DNA of 64,000 nucleotides from Glandiceps talaboti (lineage: Eukaryota > Hemichordata > Enteropneusta > Spengelidae): NCBI RefSeq assembly GCF_964340395.1, contig NC_135551.1:29689955-29753954 (forward strand), read 5' to 3'. Under the pieces are notes generated by a model. That model searched no databases, had not been told where the DNA came from, and was given only the letters and a program-made list of their open reading frames with translations. Below, in pieces: positions 1 through 12,007 of this stretch (the stretch's first letter is position 1; the number at the start of each line of letters is the position of its first letter). The position numbers were made by a program, and so were the translations under genes.

Positions 1-855
1 GAACACGATGTTACCGACACTACAAACCACCACATCTCAACAGAGTCCAGGGCACACTTAGTACGTTGCAGATTCTATTATACATACAGGGCATGAGCAC
101 TTTAAGTTCGCTAACACACCAAAGCGACCTTACTATATAGCTGCTATAGTAATGCTATTACTCCACCATTACTGACACTACCATTTTTGTGTGACATGCG
201 AAACTGGTATTTTTAGTCTCTTATATATCTCCTAGCTTCAGAACTTTTTTCCACCTTTAACTTACTGTATTAATGTATGAAAGTCCCCATAAATGGTAGC
301 CGTAATCTCTTGCCAAACCTAATCTGTGACTGTCACATCGTAACATGATAAACTCTGATAGTAAAGAAAGAAATTGGTCTCAAATATTTTGGATGTGAAT
401 TATAGAAGAAGACACATAAAACCATATTGTATCCTTATGGTGCTATGTTGCCAAAATGTTGAAATGAAAACGCATACATTTTGAGTGTCCCAACATAACG
501 TTCCGAACAAATTTCGGACCTATTTTGTGGACTGAACAGGTGTTGTGGTATACAAACAAGGAATAAACTTCCCTGTCTTGCAGACATAACTGTTATAACG
601 AAGAGGAGCTACATTGAGTTTTTTCGCTATGTTTAATTTGCTCAAATCTGGGGATAACAATGAAACTTTGCAAATGAAGCATTTATTGTGAAATAGCCAT
701 TAATCAATTTCAACACTTACTTTTTATTTGTCCTAATATAATTTATTTCAAAATGCATATGAAAATACTATAGTATTTATTATTTATTATTAATTATCAA
801 ATATGTCTTCTGTGACAAACAAAACACCAGGATTATAAAGATTATTAGATTTTAA
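1..855. other. Intergenic, no gene recognised
   Basis: AT-rich sequence with no open frame of coding character, no tRNA-like boxes and no clear repeat. It lies downstream (3') of the minus-strand tRNA gene that follows. Confidence 0.6.
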
Positions 856-858
856 ATT

Positions 859-863
859 AAAAA
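859..863 (-). terminator. Pol III T-run terminator of tRNA-Arg
   Basis: Five A residues on the plus strand give a run of five T on the minus strand, starting 8 nt past the tRNA 3' end. This is the usual RNA polymerase III stop and supports the tRNA being a functional transcription unit. Confidence 0.75.
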
Positions 864-870
864 TAATAAT

Positions 871-943
871 CGAGCCTGCCAGGATTCGAACCTGGAATCT
901 TCTGATCCGTAGTCAGACGCGTTATCCGTTGCGCCACAGGCCC
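871..943 (-). tRNA. tRNA-Arg (anticodon ACG)
   Basis: Read on the minus strand the 73 nt fold into a full cloverleaf. The acceptor stem GGGCCTG pairs with CAGGCTC (one G-T pair) and the discriminator is G. The D arm carries an A box of the form TGGCGCAACGG. The anticodon stem TCTGA/TCAGA closes the loop CTACGGA with anticodon ACG, and the T arm contains the B box GGTTCGAATCC. There is no intron. ACG is the usual inosine-modified arginine anticodon of animals, reading CGU, CGC and CGA. CCA is not encoded, as expected for a eukaryotic gene. The intact stems and the T run just downstream argue against a pseudogene. Confidence 0.95.
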
Positions 944-1097
944 ACTTGAGGAGAGCTCGATGTCAAGAATTCTTAAAATTAAAAGTACATGTAAACTATT
1001 TAGCACTTGGTATAGAGTTATTAAGAATGGCCAGTTGCACAGCAAATACCTAGTAACTCCTTTCACCCTGTGACAGTGACAGTGACAACCTATGACA

Positions 1098-1099
<2 letters not shown>

Positions 1100-1142
<43 letters not shown>
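1100..1142. repeat. (GT)n microsatellite
   Basis: About 21 uninterrupted GT dinucleotides. The open frames across it are artefacts of the repeat. Confidence 0.95.
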
Positions 1143-1143
<1 letters not shown>

Positions 1144-2039
1144 GTTTCTCCAGTAATTGTGGTCCCTCATCTTGTACTTTAGTCAAAATTGGCCTTCATG
1201 ACAATAATGCATTTTTTACATAAATTATCTCATGTCAAATAAAATAAACTACACTATACTTTATATTATTATGGTTAGCATTATCATATTCGGAAATAGT
1301 TTATATTGCTTCTTGTCAGTATTTTCCTTCATTTGTATCAACCAATTTTGATAGAAAGTTATGTCAACTACATGTACTGAGTCATCCATAAATTTATGCT
1401 GTTTGCTAAGACGCCCTTAGAAATAATATATATGTTTCATAGATTCAAGATTCTGATGAGAAGAAGACTAACCGTAACATAAGACAGTGAAGGTTTTCAG
1501 AAGGGAGAGAAGTGTGGCAGAGCAAACATTATTTATGGCTACTCTTCGAGAATTAGCTGATAACAGCTAAAGGCAAACATTGAGAATATATTACACTCAA
1601 CATATATTGATCATCCTTATTAAACATAGTCAAAAAATGTGTACATCTCAGCATATATTCGTCCTGTCCACTGTGTCTTTCCTTATCCCTCAAGTCCTTG
1701 ATATATTATGAAAAGTAAAAAGTCATTAAAAAAACAGGCTGTGTGACCTGAAAAACAATTGTGTGCCAGTCGGTAGTCGGATGCAGACAGTTGGCACTCA
1801 CAACGATGTACCTCTACAAAATAAGTGGAATGTTCATTGTTAACATTTCGTGTATTAAACGTTTTGCATATTCTTTTAACCCAATAGCTATTTCATATTT
1901 TCATGGACGATGATGCAGACCATGTACCAGGTTTCTAGATATATACCAATTGTATACACTAATTCTCGACATTGTGCCGTTTGAAATTTTACCTTTAAAT
2001 GGTCTCCGACATGCCCTTGCCTTTTTTAAAGTGTTCACC
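1143..2039. other. Intergenic, nothing recognised
   Basis: No coding frame, RNA gene or clear repeat was seen in these 900 bases. Confidence 0.5.
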
Positions 2040-2366
2040 GTGGGAGCCCTCCGCACTAGCGATCATGGTGATGCTGGTTGTCTTCTACAAAGCCCATATA
2101 TAAGAGATGTCTTAATATGCGTGGATGCTGAAGTAGATTTTCACTGTTATTTTATTGTAGTGTACCATAGAATTGTACATCATTTTCCAGTATGGGGGGG
2201 GGGGGTGTTACCGTATGATTGCACATGGGGGGGGGGTTACAAAAATTATTGCATTTATTTCGGGGGCGGGGTGACATTTTTGAGAGCGCAAAGGCGGTGG
2301 GGGGGGGGGGGGCTGCGAATTATTTTTGAGGCCCCTTGCAGTAAATTCTGTTCGTTCCCTAAGCTG
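2040..2366 (+). mobile_element. TIR transposon fragment (right end), G-run family
   Basis: This stretch is a diverged copy of the right part of the element at 35457-36491. Both share a block around a CCCATATATA motif, then a 'GGATGCTGAAG / GGACGCTGAAG' block, a 'GTAGTGTACCATA / GTAGTATACCATA' block, long G runs, and 'TTTTTGAGAGCGC'. It ends with a TTTAC-type subterminal motif followed by TTCCCTAAGC, the complement of a TTAGGGAA terminus. No matching left terminus was found upstream, so the copy appears truncated. It is non-autonomous; the 148-aa open frame here is not a credible protein. Confidence 0.6.
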
Positions 2367-2654
2367 TTACTACATGTAGGTATGCACAGATGGTAGATAA
2401 TTTGACATACTTAATACTCTACATCACGTTTTTGTATATCAGTCTCAAATACCACGTATTGTCTGTTTTAATTTCCCAATGACGAATTTTGATCACATAT
2501 CTGGGCCCCTGGGGTCATTCTGTCTGGTTACTAAATTGTGTTCACCTGGAACAATTATAAAAACAACACAAACGCGTACACTTTCAGCTTCCTTATTCTC
2601 AAATCGTGAGCATGCGCAGAAAGAACTCAATGTGTGACATAGACGATCAAATGT

Positions 2655-4222
2655 ACAAATATATTTATTTTTTCGCATGGGAAATAAAATATTGTATGTG
2701 TTATCAGCCTTTGAAGATGGGGTTCAAAGGTCGAATGCTCAGCGTACTGAACTCAATGTATGATAATGTTAAAGCATGTGTGAGAAAACCTAAAGGTATT
2801 ACTGAAGTTTTTGAATGTACATATAGTGTTGACCTGGGTTAAGTTTTATCACCACTTTTGTTTAACTTATGTATTAATGATATTGGCGAAACGTTATAAA
2901 GTGGTATATACAATGGCATTTATGCAGGTTCATTAAAACTATCGTATTAAATTTTGTGTTTTGCCGACGATTTGACTATATCCCAAATGACTGTAGAATT
3001 GGCCTACAGCTTTCCCATTATCGCAAAAAATGAAAAACGAAAATTGTTGTGTTCAGAAATGGAGGAAAACTTAGACAATATGAAAAGTGGTATTGTGACG
3101 GTCAACGCATTGAAACAAGTATCTCACTTTAACTACCTTGGCATTACATTTTCAAGTTCAGGACTTTGGTCAAAGTTTAGGAATATCTGGCGACTCAGGG
3201 GAAAAGAGCTTTAATTTTGTAAGGTTAAAAAGTCAATACACCAATACAAAAATACAAATATTAACATTGGTATGAAAATTTTCGATGTAAAATCCTCCTA
3301 TTCTGTTGTATGGCAGCGAGATGTAAGATATAGGGATTCCACTATGGAAAAGAAATCGAAAAGGTCAACTCTTCCTACTGTAAATACATTCTTAAAGTTA
3401 GTAGGAATACTAGTAATCTTGTTGTACTTGGTGAACTTGGGATACAGAAGTTGTCATCACTTAGGTTTCGTCGTATTATTAGGTATTGGCTCAAACTCTT
3501 AAGGAGTGAGAATAGAACATATGTGAAGCAGTGTTATAATTACCAACTAGAAATGGCTGATAAAGGATATAAATGTTGGGCGTATAAAGTTAAACATTTA
3601 CTGTTCAAATTTGGTTTTAGGATTGCCCTGGACTGAACAAGGTGCTGTTAACGAGAATATTTTCTTTTCTGAATTTAAACTAAGTTTATTTGACATCGAT
3701 AACCAAAATTGTCATACAGATATAGATTCTTCCCCCAAACTAGATACTACCGTCCTTTCAAAACCAATCTATCACTTGAGAAATACCTTTCTGCTATTGA
3801 CACTGAACTTTTGAGGGCAATTAGCAAATTTCGTGTCTCTGACCACAATCTCCGTATTGAGAGTGGACGAAATTTGAAGTTGCCAAGAAATGAACGTATA
3901 TGTCAACATTGCGATCTTAATCTTGTCTGTCTAGTTTGTCCTGTATATTTAAAGATCATATTAGATGTAAATCTATATTATTATCCTTACCCTTCACCTT
4001 TCAAATTTTCAATTTAATGTCATGTACTTCCGACAATGCAGTCTAGAATCTAGCCGAATTTGTTGCATATAGAAGGAACAAGATCATCAAAAATGTTTAG
4101 TTCAGCTTCTGTGATGTTTATTTCGCTTATAACTCTCCATTCCAATTGTTTTCTGTGTATTTATTTATATCATATTGTATAGGGGACCGGTGGCCTAATG
4201 TACTGAATAAATTACTTTATAA
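2655..4222 (+). mobile_element. Degenerate non-LTR retrotransposon (LINE), 3' part of ORF2
   Basis: Fragments of one reverse-transcriptase ORF can be followed through several frames. Near 2710-2790 is the palm region (GRMLSVLNSMY). Near 2850 is a 'SPLLFNLCINDI' block, and at 2960 the catalytic block FADDL. At 3140 comes 'YLGITFSSSG', and at 3300-3500 the region leading to 'GELGIQKL' and 'RFRRIIRYWLKLL'. At 3830-3930 is the C-terminal 'FRVSDHNLRIESGR' block followed by a zinc-knuckle-like C-x2-C (ICQHC). At least four frameshifts or stops break it, so it is dead. The 5' half with the endonuclease is missing. The 3' tail probably runs to about 4222, where the sequence ends in an AATAAAT-rich tract. 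The element belongs to the large CR1/Jockey/I-type assemblage; the clade cannot be placed by eye. Confidence 0.8.
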
Positions 4223-4330
4223 CACGACTAAGTCAAACATGGACAGTTACCATAGCATGACTGAGTCGCATAACGGACAGTTACCATAACATGGCTAAGT
4301 CAAACAAACAGTGGGCAGTTATCATAACCA
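4221..4330. repeat. Short tandem repeat, about 33-40 bp unit, 3 copies
   Basis: Three imperfect copies of a unit that contains 'CTAAGTCAAACA' or a variant and ends 'GACAGTTACCAT'. The array directly follows the retrotransposon tail. Confidence 0.7.
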
Positions 4331-7177
4331 GAAATGAAGCAATGATACACTGTACGCCATTAACCTATTGAGATTTGTGACGTAGTAGTCATCCTTTACA
4401 TTTGTGTATTTATCCGTTGATGCCCATCGATGTTATCTGTAAACAGTACAGTGGTTTATTGCGTCACCTTGTCACTCAATGTTGACGTATATCTGTATAA
4501 CAAAAGTAGCACAAAGGTTGTGAACATACCAGTAAATAAATTGATTACAAGCTGTATATATTGACTATCAGTATGGGTATGTTTACCATATTATTCACGA
4601 TTCAATGTATTAATTTAATACAATCTTTTAAACAAACCACAAAATGTATGCACTGTAATGTCAATCCACTCCTTTGAACATGCCATAATCTTAAATCTCA
4701 GCCTGGCAGCTATCAAACTTTGCTGCCAGGGGTTAGAGGTCACAACCTAATAACGCCAAGTCTTCCATCCATGACGGCCACCATCATTTGTAATGCTATC
4801 TCACGAATACATTAGTATATTTGAAATAAAAGCACGAACCAACACCTCAACTACACCACCACAACCACCACGAACCGGATCATCGTCCACCATACCGATG
4901 TTTTTGTCATTTCAGTTTATTTTTGTTCAAATAAAACAATGCAATCAAAGGAACCAGTTGAATATATCAACAGAGGGATCCATAATATTTCTTGGAATCG
5001 CTCGAGCTCGTACAAGAGTTTGCAAAATGTATAGGTTAGTAGAACACCAGGGCCGTAGCCTGACCAAATTGCCAAGGGGCAGAACTTTGTGTTGGTGCAG
5101 CCATGCATTTAAAATTTAGAAAAGTGGCTAATTTACATAAATTTCCATGTAATTTACATAATATCTATTTTAGCATACGCAATTATATATCATATGTAAG
5201 GCCAGAAAAAATAAAAAAGTTGGTCAACAGGTAACCTAACCCATCACATTGGGTAGGAAGGTCGATTTCATTTTTTCACAGTGCTTGACAAGGATAAAAC
5301 AAACCATACATAATGATACAAAATATTTCAGGTCGAGTTTAGATAGAACTTATTCAGTCATCTTGATACTATCTCATGCAATTTGTCTGCATAGCTACAG
5401 TTAGGAATATATACAATTTACGGTTAAACAAATGTTGTAGCTCCTCTCACCCTCTCTTCTCAAAAAATGTTAAGCCCCGCCAAATGAAACTCAAGTATTA
5501 TTTTAGCCACCCCTTCTGTCACCTACACTACAGTGGAGATAGACAATTATATGGTACAATGATGCATTAAAATAATAGTGATAGCCAACTACGATAATAC
5601 TCCGAACGAGATTACTTTACACAGGATGTGGATTTCACATGCATAAGGAGATGTTTCTAATTAGCTCTAACCTATACAGGGAGGTACTTAGCCAGACAGC
5701 TTCCATCTTGTTTTTGGAGAAAGACAATTATCAACTTGATTGCTGCTACTGATTGGAAGGAGACAACTCCAAAAGTGAAAACAAAATTGAAAATAAGACA
5801 GTGTAGGAGGCCATTTAGAGGAATAAAATATCAAACCATAGACATAATTTAAAGTCTTACAATGCTTGAATATGGTATTAGAATTGAGAGACAATTATGC
5901 TATGCGTTACATATTATCTGAAAGTGTATTTTGTTGTGGCAAAGCTGAAAGATATTTTGCGGATATGCGCTGTGCACTTGGTAAATGACTTCTCCTGAAG
6001 TTTATTTTGGTTCCAAAAAATCCCAAATAAAGAGCAAAACATTTCAATACTTTCAGACTTTTGATGGCCCAATGACTGCTCAGCCCATTCCCATGGTCGT
6101 AAAACTTTTGCTCAATTCTTTTTAGTGCACATTGGATATGCAACAGCTTAATTTAATCCCAATTCATGCTTGTATGCATCATCAGGGCCAAGTAAACCAC
6201 TGTATAAGATATTATATAATTTGGAATATACTCAAATGTATATTGTTACATGTACTATTCAGAAAAGATAAAGCAATATCCTTAATTTTGAAACAAATAA
6301 GAAGCCCGCATGAGGATATATTGCCCATCACCAGAAAAAAAATATATGGGTAGGTTGAACAGCTTTTTCATTTTTCTGGCCTATTAAATGTCATATCTTT
6401 CAAAGTAGTTGCCGAAAAGATGTCACATTCAAAGTAAAAAAACAAACTTTTAAATAAAAAAAATGGATGGTGCGTTCTCAATTTATAAGTAACACAACAA
6501 AACAATCATTTTCTTTACCCAACTCCCAAAACTTGTATGCCCCTCCATTATGTCGGAACCCAATGTGAACTCAGTGGATTCTCCTTGTCATTATCCGATG
6601 ATTATAATGGAAATTGGAATTCGGATTTTGATGTCGAAGGTACAGCTCTGTTTACAAATTCAGGGCCATTCTTTCCATAACCTGCTTCAATATGAATCGC
6701 GGAACAACACTAGTGTCAATGCATTGAGATAATTATATCAAACAACATTTTAACCAAAGACAACGTCGAACACAATTATTGAAAGAAATATCTTCAAAGA
6801 GTGGATTTTAAACTGCGTACGTAGTTTAACAGTTTTTCAGGTCCACCAAATCTTACAAAAAGATATCTGCCGTTTTATCAGTATGAAATGTTTTAATATA
6901 AGGAACACGGTGTAAATGAGATCGAGCGCATCTTCGGAGTCACTGCATGCAGCAGGCAACCTCACGTTGAACGACTTTTTCCGTCTTTTTTTGGAGTAAC
7001 TGTTTCACTCTGACATTATTGCGACTTGCTATCTTCAAATGAAGGAGACTTTCAAGACTACTGTTACTCGCGGAAAATGCACAGTGCATGTGCGCACTTC
7101 TTTTGTACTTTCCCGCACAAAAAAATAAATTAATTTGCTACACTGTAAAAAGTTACAATTTTTGACTGGCAACATGT
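4331..7177. other. Intergenic; one weak inverted-repeat pair
   Basis: No gene could be supported. The only structure seen is a roughly 30-bp inverted pair, 5200-5232 and 6350-6382, both reading 'AGGCCAGAAAAA' outward to inward. It may mark the ends of an old 1.2-kb transposon. Short open frames here have no recognisable features. Confidence 0.4.
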
Positions 7178-7275
7178 TTATGTAAATATAGTCAACTCGT
7201 TCGGGAGGTTTATGTGCCAATAAACGAGTTTTTGGCACATAACCCTACCGAACGAGTTGTCTATCTTACTTATAC
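7178..7275. repeat. Long imperfect hairpin
   Basis: The arm at about 7178-7219 and the arm at about 7231-7275 are reverse complements with a few mismatches. The best-matched part starts at 7193 (CAACTCGTTCGG) and mirrors the sequence ending at 7259, with 'TATGTGCCAA/TTGGCACATA' next to an 11-13 nt loop. It could be a foldback MITE or an RNA hairpin. Confidence 0.75.
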
Positions 7276-9044
7276 TACGAAGTGATTGGCTCAAACGGAT
7301 CTTTTGAAACTTTTTATTTTCATGCAAATTTAGAATTCTTTTGTTTAAGTAATATAGGTCACACCCCTAAAGAAAGATTGGGTTATGGTTCCATATAACC
7401 AACCGAAATCAAGGCCTCTGATTGGCCAAGTCGGTCTAGCCATAGTATAATCAAAGTTAAGCCAGCGTACAATAATGAAATAAGATACATATTAGCGAGG
7501 AGTCAGTGTACAGTCCAGGATAGGACGTGAAGCTGTTGCCAAACAACAGCAAGTCCAGTATGATAAATTATAATCACTTCGTTATTACCATCAATATATT
7601 TTAATCCGTATAATGCAAGCCGTAAAACCTTATGCGAGGAATCGGCATGGCAACTAACAAATTTATTTATTTTATTTTATTTTATATGAACTTGTTTGAC
7701 GAGGGTAGCCTGGTAAACTATAAAAAAGTTTATCTCCCCCATGGCCCTCAAAAAAACAAACAAACACACCCGACTCATACATTTACAATTCGAATTCATA
7801 ATGATTATACCAGTCTTATAATGCTGACCGTCTGACTCACCGATGTAAAGTTACAACATTCATACATAATTAATCCATTTTGTATGGAAAAAAATTGTTA
7901 TACAATCCGATTATAGTACAGTCTATGACGGTGATGTATGTTAAATTGTAGCAATTCAGTTACTGCGTAATCACTCACACATGTTACCGTTTAAGCCCTG
8001 AATCCCGAACCTGAAAACATCGATTACGTGACACCTTGTAGACGAACGCCCTTTACTAGTATCTATTTTTCACAAAATTCAACGATGTCGATTATAACTT
8101 CTAATGCAGCAATAACGCAATGTACATTGAGTCGATAAAGTTTATTAACAAACCCGTTTTCCAGCCCTTGAGTAGGGAAATAACAGATGAACCAAATTTA
8201 TGATAGAATGTCATGGATTTTTCGTAGAAAACTAAATGATTTTGTATGTGTATTTGAGCAACGACACTACACATTTTGCTCACAGATGACTTTGCATAAG
8301 ATGTGTAATATACAGCTTCCACTAGTACACAATAATCGTATCATCATTTCACATTGCAGAATTGTGGCCTTTAAATAGCATAGCATAAATTATCAACCGA
8401 TATTTAAACAAAGTCATAATCATACACTCAGATCATAATTAATATTAATATTTTAGTCGGTCTCTGATTGACATAAGTAGTAATAATACATTCTCATGGT
8501 AAAACAACATATGTGTGTTCAAATACACAGGCACAATCATTTAATCTTTAAACTAAACTCTGTATAGTATACCATGCATTCAAAACATTTGCATATTTTG
8601 TTCCACGAGTTGTTCATTTGAAGTAAGTCGTTTGTTGAATCTAATTGTAAGTACAACCATGGATAGTTGGTTGGCATGGTGACGAAGTACATACTTTATG
8701 ATTCAGAATCAAAATCAAAACCAATACGTCGAAGGAACCAATACAGGTAAATTATAATAATGAACAGTTTATTGAAACAAAAATGTGACCAAAATAAAAT
8801 CGTCAAATTGCTTGAGTTCACAGTGAAATAAACATGTTGAGAAACAAAAACAAAACAAAACAAAAAAAGTTGATCAATAAAGCAAGTCCTAAAAGTCGTT
8901 AAAATCTAATAAAATACAAAATACAATGATTAAATTTAAGTGCAGTTAAGGTGAATAATAAAACCAGGTACACAAACACTATTTAAAAAACAAAAATAAA
9001 ACGAAAACCCGACGAAATAACCAGGGATACATAAATAGTAATAA
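7276..9044. other. Intergenic, no gene recognised
   Basis: AT-rich sequence with short, unremarkable open frames. No RNA gene or clear transposon end was seen. Confidence 0.5.
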
Positions 9045-9096
9045 AAACAAACAAACAAACAAACAAACAAACAAACAAACAAACAAACAAACAAAA
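9045..9096. repeat. (CAAA)n microsatellite
   Basis: About 12 CAAA units. On the minus strand it lies just past the end of the adjacent retrotransposon remnant, so it may have grown from that element's 3' tail. Confidence 0.9.
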
Positions 9097-9119
9097 TAAT
9101 CAACGGAGAAGAGGGTGAA

Positions 9120-9735
9120 ACACTTAGTCGCACTGTATGGATGCCTTGAAGACATCCACCGATCTAGATGTAATTATCTAATTATTGTCTAGTTTGTTCC
9201 AGTTTGTGATTGTTCTTGGAAAAAATGAATTCCTGTAAATTTGTGTGTTTGAGTGCGGTATTTGAAAGCAGCTGGAGTTGTTTGTCATGTACTTTTCGAC
9301 ATGGTTGCTATGTTAGTAGTAGTCAGCAAAGTTACTGGGGTTGATTGTCTGCTTTGATCTTTGTGGTGTGAGATACGTGTGATGATGTACAACTGGTACG
9401 AGGCCCCGAGTAACTTAAAACAAGAATGTGAGACGAAGTTGTCTTCTTTCCTGCAGTGGTCGGATGTCATTTTCTTTGACCATTTTGTTGATACTGCCTG
9501 GTTGTCTTGATGTGCAGTTATTTGTGATAAATCTTACTGCTTGTCTTTGTATACGCACATACAAGTAAGAAACTTACTTGTCTGTGGTATACGTTCTAGT
9601 GTGTCTATGTTTGCTTGTGTGAACGGGACCCATATGATATCACTGTATTCCATGGTTGATCTGACGAGTGAGATGTATGTTGTCATCATAATATTCATCA
9701 TACTGTGGTGTTCATCTCTCATACAAAGCTAAGAT
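9120..9735 (-). mobile_element. Degenerate LINE, C-terminal end of ORF2
   Basis: Reading the minus strand from 9722, the frame begins with 'TYISLVRSTMEYSDIIW' and 'NIDTLERI', the block that follows the reverse-transcriptase domain in Jockey/CR1-like elements. After frameshifts near 9540 and 9290 it resumes with 'YRNSFFPRTITNWNKL' and 'SRSVDVFKASIQ', the typical extreme C-terminus of such ORF2 proteins. The upstream palm and endonuclease regions are absent, so this is a 5'-truncated, decayed copy of about 600 bp. The order of blocks is correct and in one orientation. Confidence 0.8.
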
Positions 9736-10513
9736 AAAAAATAAATACGAAATGAAATGAACTGAAAGGCTTGTCAACGTTGACCTACAAGTAGTCTTAT
9801 TACCTGTAACCATGGAGATAGGTATTTTAAATGTTGGTTTCCCCCTCACGCCGTGACACCCGTCCACATGGATTCTAGGCTAAAAGTAGCCAAGCACGTG
9901 GTTGATTGATGACCTTCCCATGGTTTACATACATTAACGTGTTGTATTAAATTCGAAAATAAAGACAGAACAACTGAATGCTCCGTCAGCTGTAATCCTT
10001 TCAATAAAATCACGGCATCATGCAATCAACTGCGCATGTGTAGTACACTTGCCCTGTTATTCGTGCTAATCTGATCGGAAAATATTATGTTGGTGACCAC
10101 CAACACTTATTTCAGTACTGCCGTTGATCTCGATGCAGTCGTATCTGAACGTACTACTGAGAGGCGGTTTGGTGTTTAACGGGGGTGTGACGTTTCAATG
10201 ATGAACGGTTGACAAAGTCAGTTTGTCACTTTGAATGTCACCCCATATACGGAATATGGACAACTGACTGTACAGAATTTACGATCATTGCTGTCATAGA
10301 ACGTTGGCATAAAGGCATAGACTGCGGATTGGAGAGCAGAGTATCCATCATATGGAGGGTGAGTGATAGGATTCCAAAGATGATCAGCAACAGTATGAAC
10401 ACTTTACACATTTTGACGTGTTTGTGTGTTACCAGGATTAAATAGAATAACAGTGTGATTTTATCAATCATATTTCATTCTCTGATTGGCATTCATACGT
10501 TATTTAGTCAGAT
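9736..10513. other. Upstream region of the 10.5-kb SGNH gene
   Basis: No repeat or second gene was recognised. The stretch presumably holds the promoter and 5' untranslated region of the gene at 10514. Small open frames on both strands overlap each other and look like chance. Confidence 0.45.
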
Positions 10514-12007
10514 ATGACGACAGTGCACGTGAGCAGACGATTGACCTTACGGAAAGCATTCTTGTCTGTCGGAACCATTTTGCTAATTGTTTACATCTTC
10601 GAAAGACTTACTATTGTTCAGCAAAAACATGATACTTCACAGAGATATCTGGAAGTTGAGCCGGCAGAAGAAGATCCATTACCTGACCGAGTCGATGCGA
10701 TTTTAGACCGAATTTCGATTATGCGTGAAAGACTTGCTGAGAAATACATCTCTCTTGGTATTGATGACGATATGTTAGAACGTGCTATTCTGGGAAGGAA
10801 ATACACAGAGACTCTCGACAGACTTAAAAATACAATCTTAGAAGTTATATTGTATGGTAAAACACTAAAAATAGGAGTGCTGGGAGGGTCAATATCAGCA
10901 GGAGCATACTTGTCAAATATCGACCTCATGTACGCTAACATCTATGGTAATCTTTTACAAGAGGTTGTCGGGACGCAGGTGCTTGTGTACAACGGTGCTG
11001 TGGGGGCCTGTGGCAGTAACTATTTCTCTTACTGCACATCTGTGCATCTTGAAATCGATAACATGGATCTTATCCTGACCGAGTTGGCAGTCAATGATGG
11101 TTTGGAGAATGCAGTATCTCACGAACGATTAATTCGGTATATTTTGGAGTTGCCAAACCGACCGCAGATTATGTATGTCCATTTTATGCTAGGAAAAATG
11201 ATGAGAGAGCTAGGCCGATGTTTTAATGCAGAGGCTTTCGTTCTCACTCCTATGAGTCGCCACTATAATCTCCCCTCTGTAAGTTTTCGTAAAGCGGTGT
11301 GTCCGTTCCTCAATGCTAGTTCCAGTAAAATATTTACATCTGGTGACAATTATAATCACCCTGGAGAACAGGGTCACGAACTCACGGCACTGATTTTGTT
11401 CCATTTTACGACAACTTTAATTCAAAATATTTGTGGACGACTGCTTCATCAGATACGCATTTCACCAAATTTTTCATCGGCTAAATTTATGGAAGAAAAC
11501 TTGGCCAATAACGATATTCTGCCGCCACCTCTATTTCCGGACACACATGATGTTGAATTTAAATGTTGGTCAACGCTACAACCAATAATCTCGGAAAAGA
11601 GCCACCTTAAACCCGTGTATAATCGTGGCTGGAATATGTACTATCCTGACATGCCAAAAACTCGCAACGATGTCGCTACATCCTGGTACACGGAGCAAGC
11701 CAACACGACTATAGCATTTCAAACAACAACTGTTAGTGATTTTGGCCCAAACACAATGTGTAACGTCACCTTATTGACAATGACATGTCAAAACTGTGGA
11801 AAAGCCAGAGTCTTCCTAAGCAAATACAAAAGTTCACCGATAATTGCAGACACGAGGGATATTTACCGAAAGATGAGGCTTGCTGTCATCGCAAACGTCA
11901 AACCTGATAGTTACACTGTGATCGTGAAAACAACTGGTAATGATCCCTTTCATGTAGTTGGCACTGCAGTGTCCTGTTACAATGTTGTCAACCATGGACT
12001 GATATAA
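10514..12007 (+). CDS. Type II membrane SGNH/GDSL-hydrolase-like protein (497 aa, intronless)
   Basis: A single uninterrupted frame encodes a short basic cytosolic tail, one membrane span (about residues 15-30), a helical stem (60-115) and a lumenal SGNH-like domain. Block I is GGSIS with the predicted nucleophile Ser126. A Gly/Cys-rich block follows at 161-174 (GAVGACGSNYFSYC). Block III is AVNDG with Asn194, and block V is a D-x3-HP motif with Asp278 and His282. The C-terminal 150 residues hold CWSTLQP (351-357), SWYT (390-393) and a C-N-V-T-L...TC-x2-CG cluster (416-429). N-x-S/T sites at 267, 397 and 417 fit a lumenal location. The first ATG precedes the membrane anchor and has G at -3. 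It is a paralogue of the 53.4-kb gene. SGNH enzymes are esterases or acyltransferases; activity and substrate here are inferred. Block V has one residue more than the usual DxxH spacing. Confidence 0.9.
   Translation: MTTVHVSRRLTLRKAFLSVGTILLIVYIFERLTIVQQKHDTSQRYLEVEPAEEDPLPDRVDAILDRISIMRERLAEKYISLGIDDDMLERAILGRKYTETLDRLKNTILEVILYGKTLKIGVLGGSISAGAYLSNIDLMYANIYGNLLQEVVGTQVLVYNGAVGACGSNYFSYCTSVHLEIDNMDLILTELAVNDGLENAVSHERLIRYILELPNRPQIMYVHFMLGKMMRELGRCFNAEAFVLTPMSRHYNLPSVSFRKAVCPFLNASSSKIFTSGDNYNHPGEQGHELTALILFHFTTTLIQNICGRLLHQIRISPNFSSAKFMEENLANNDILPPPLFPDTHDVEFKCWSTLQPIISEKSHLKPVYNRGWNMYYPDMPKTRNDVATSWYTEQANTTIAFQTTTVSDFGPNTMCNVTLLTMTCQNCGKARVFLSKYKSSPIIADTRDIYRKMRLAVIANVKPDSYTVIVKTTGNDPFHVVGTAVSCYNVVNHGLI

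Noticed and set aside
1950-2396. 148-codon plus-strand frame
   Set aside because: It spans G runs of the transposon fragment (glycine runs). Homology to 35.5-36.5 kb is at DNA level, not protein level.
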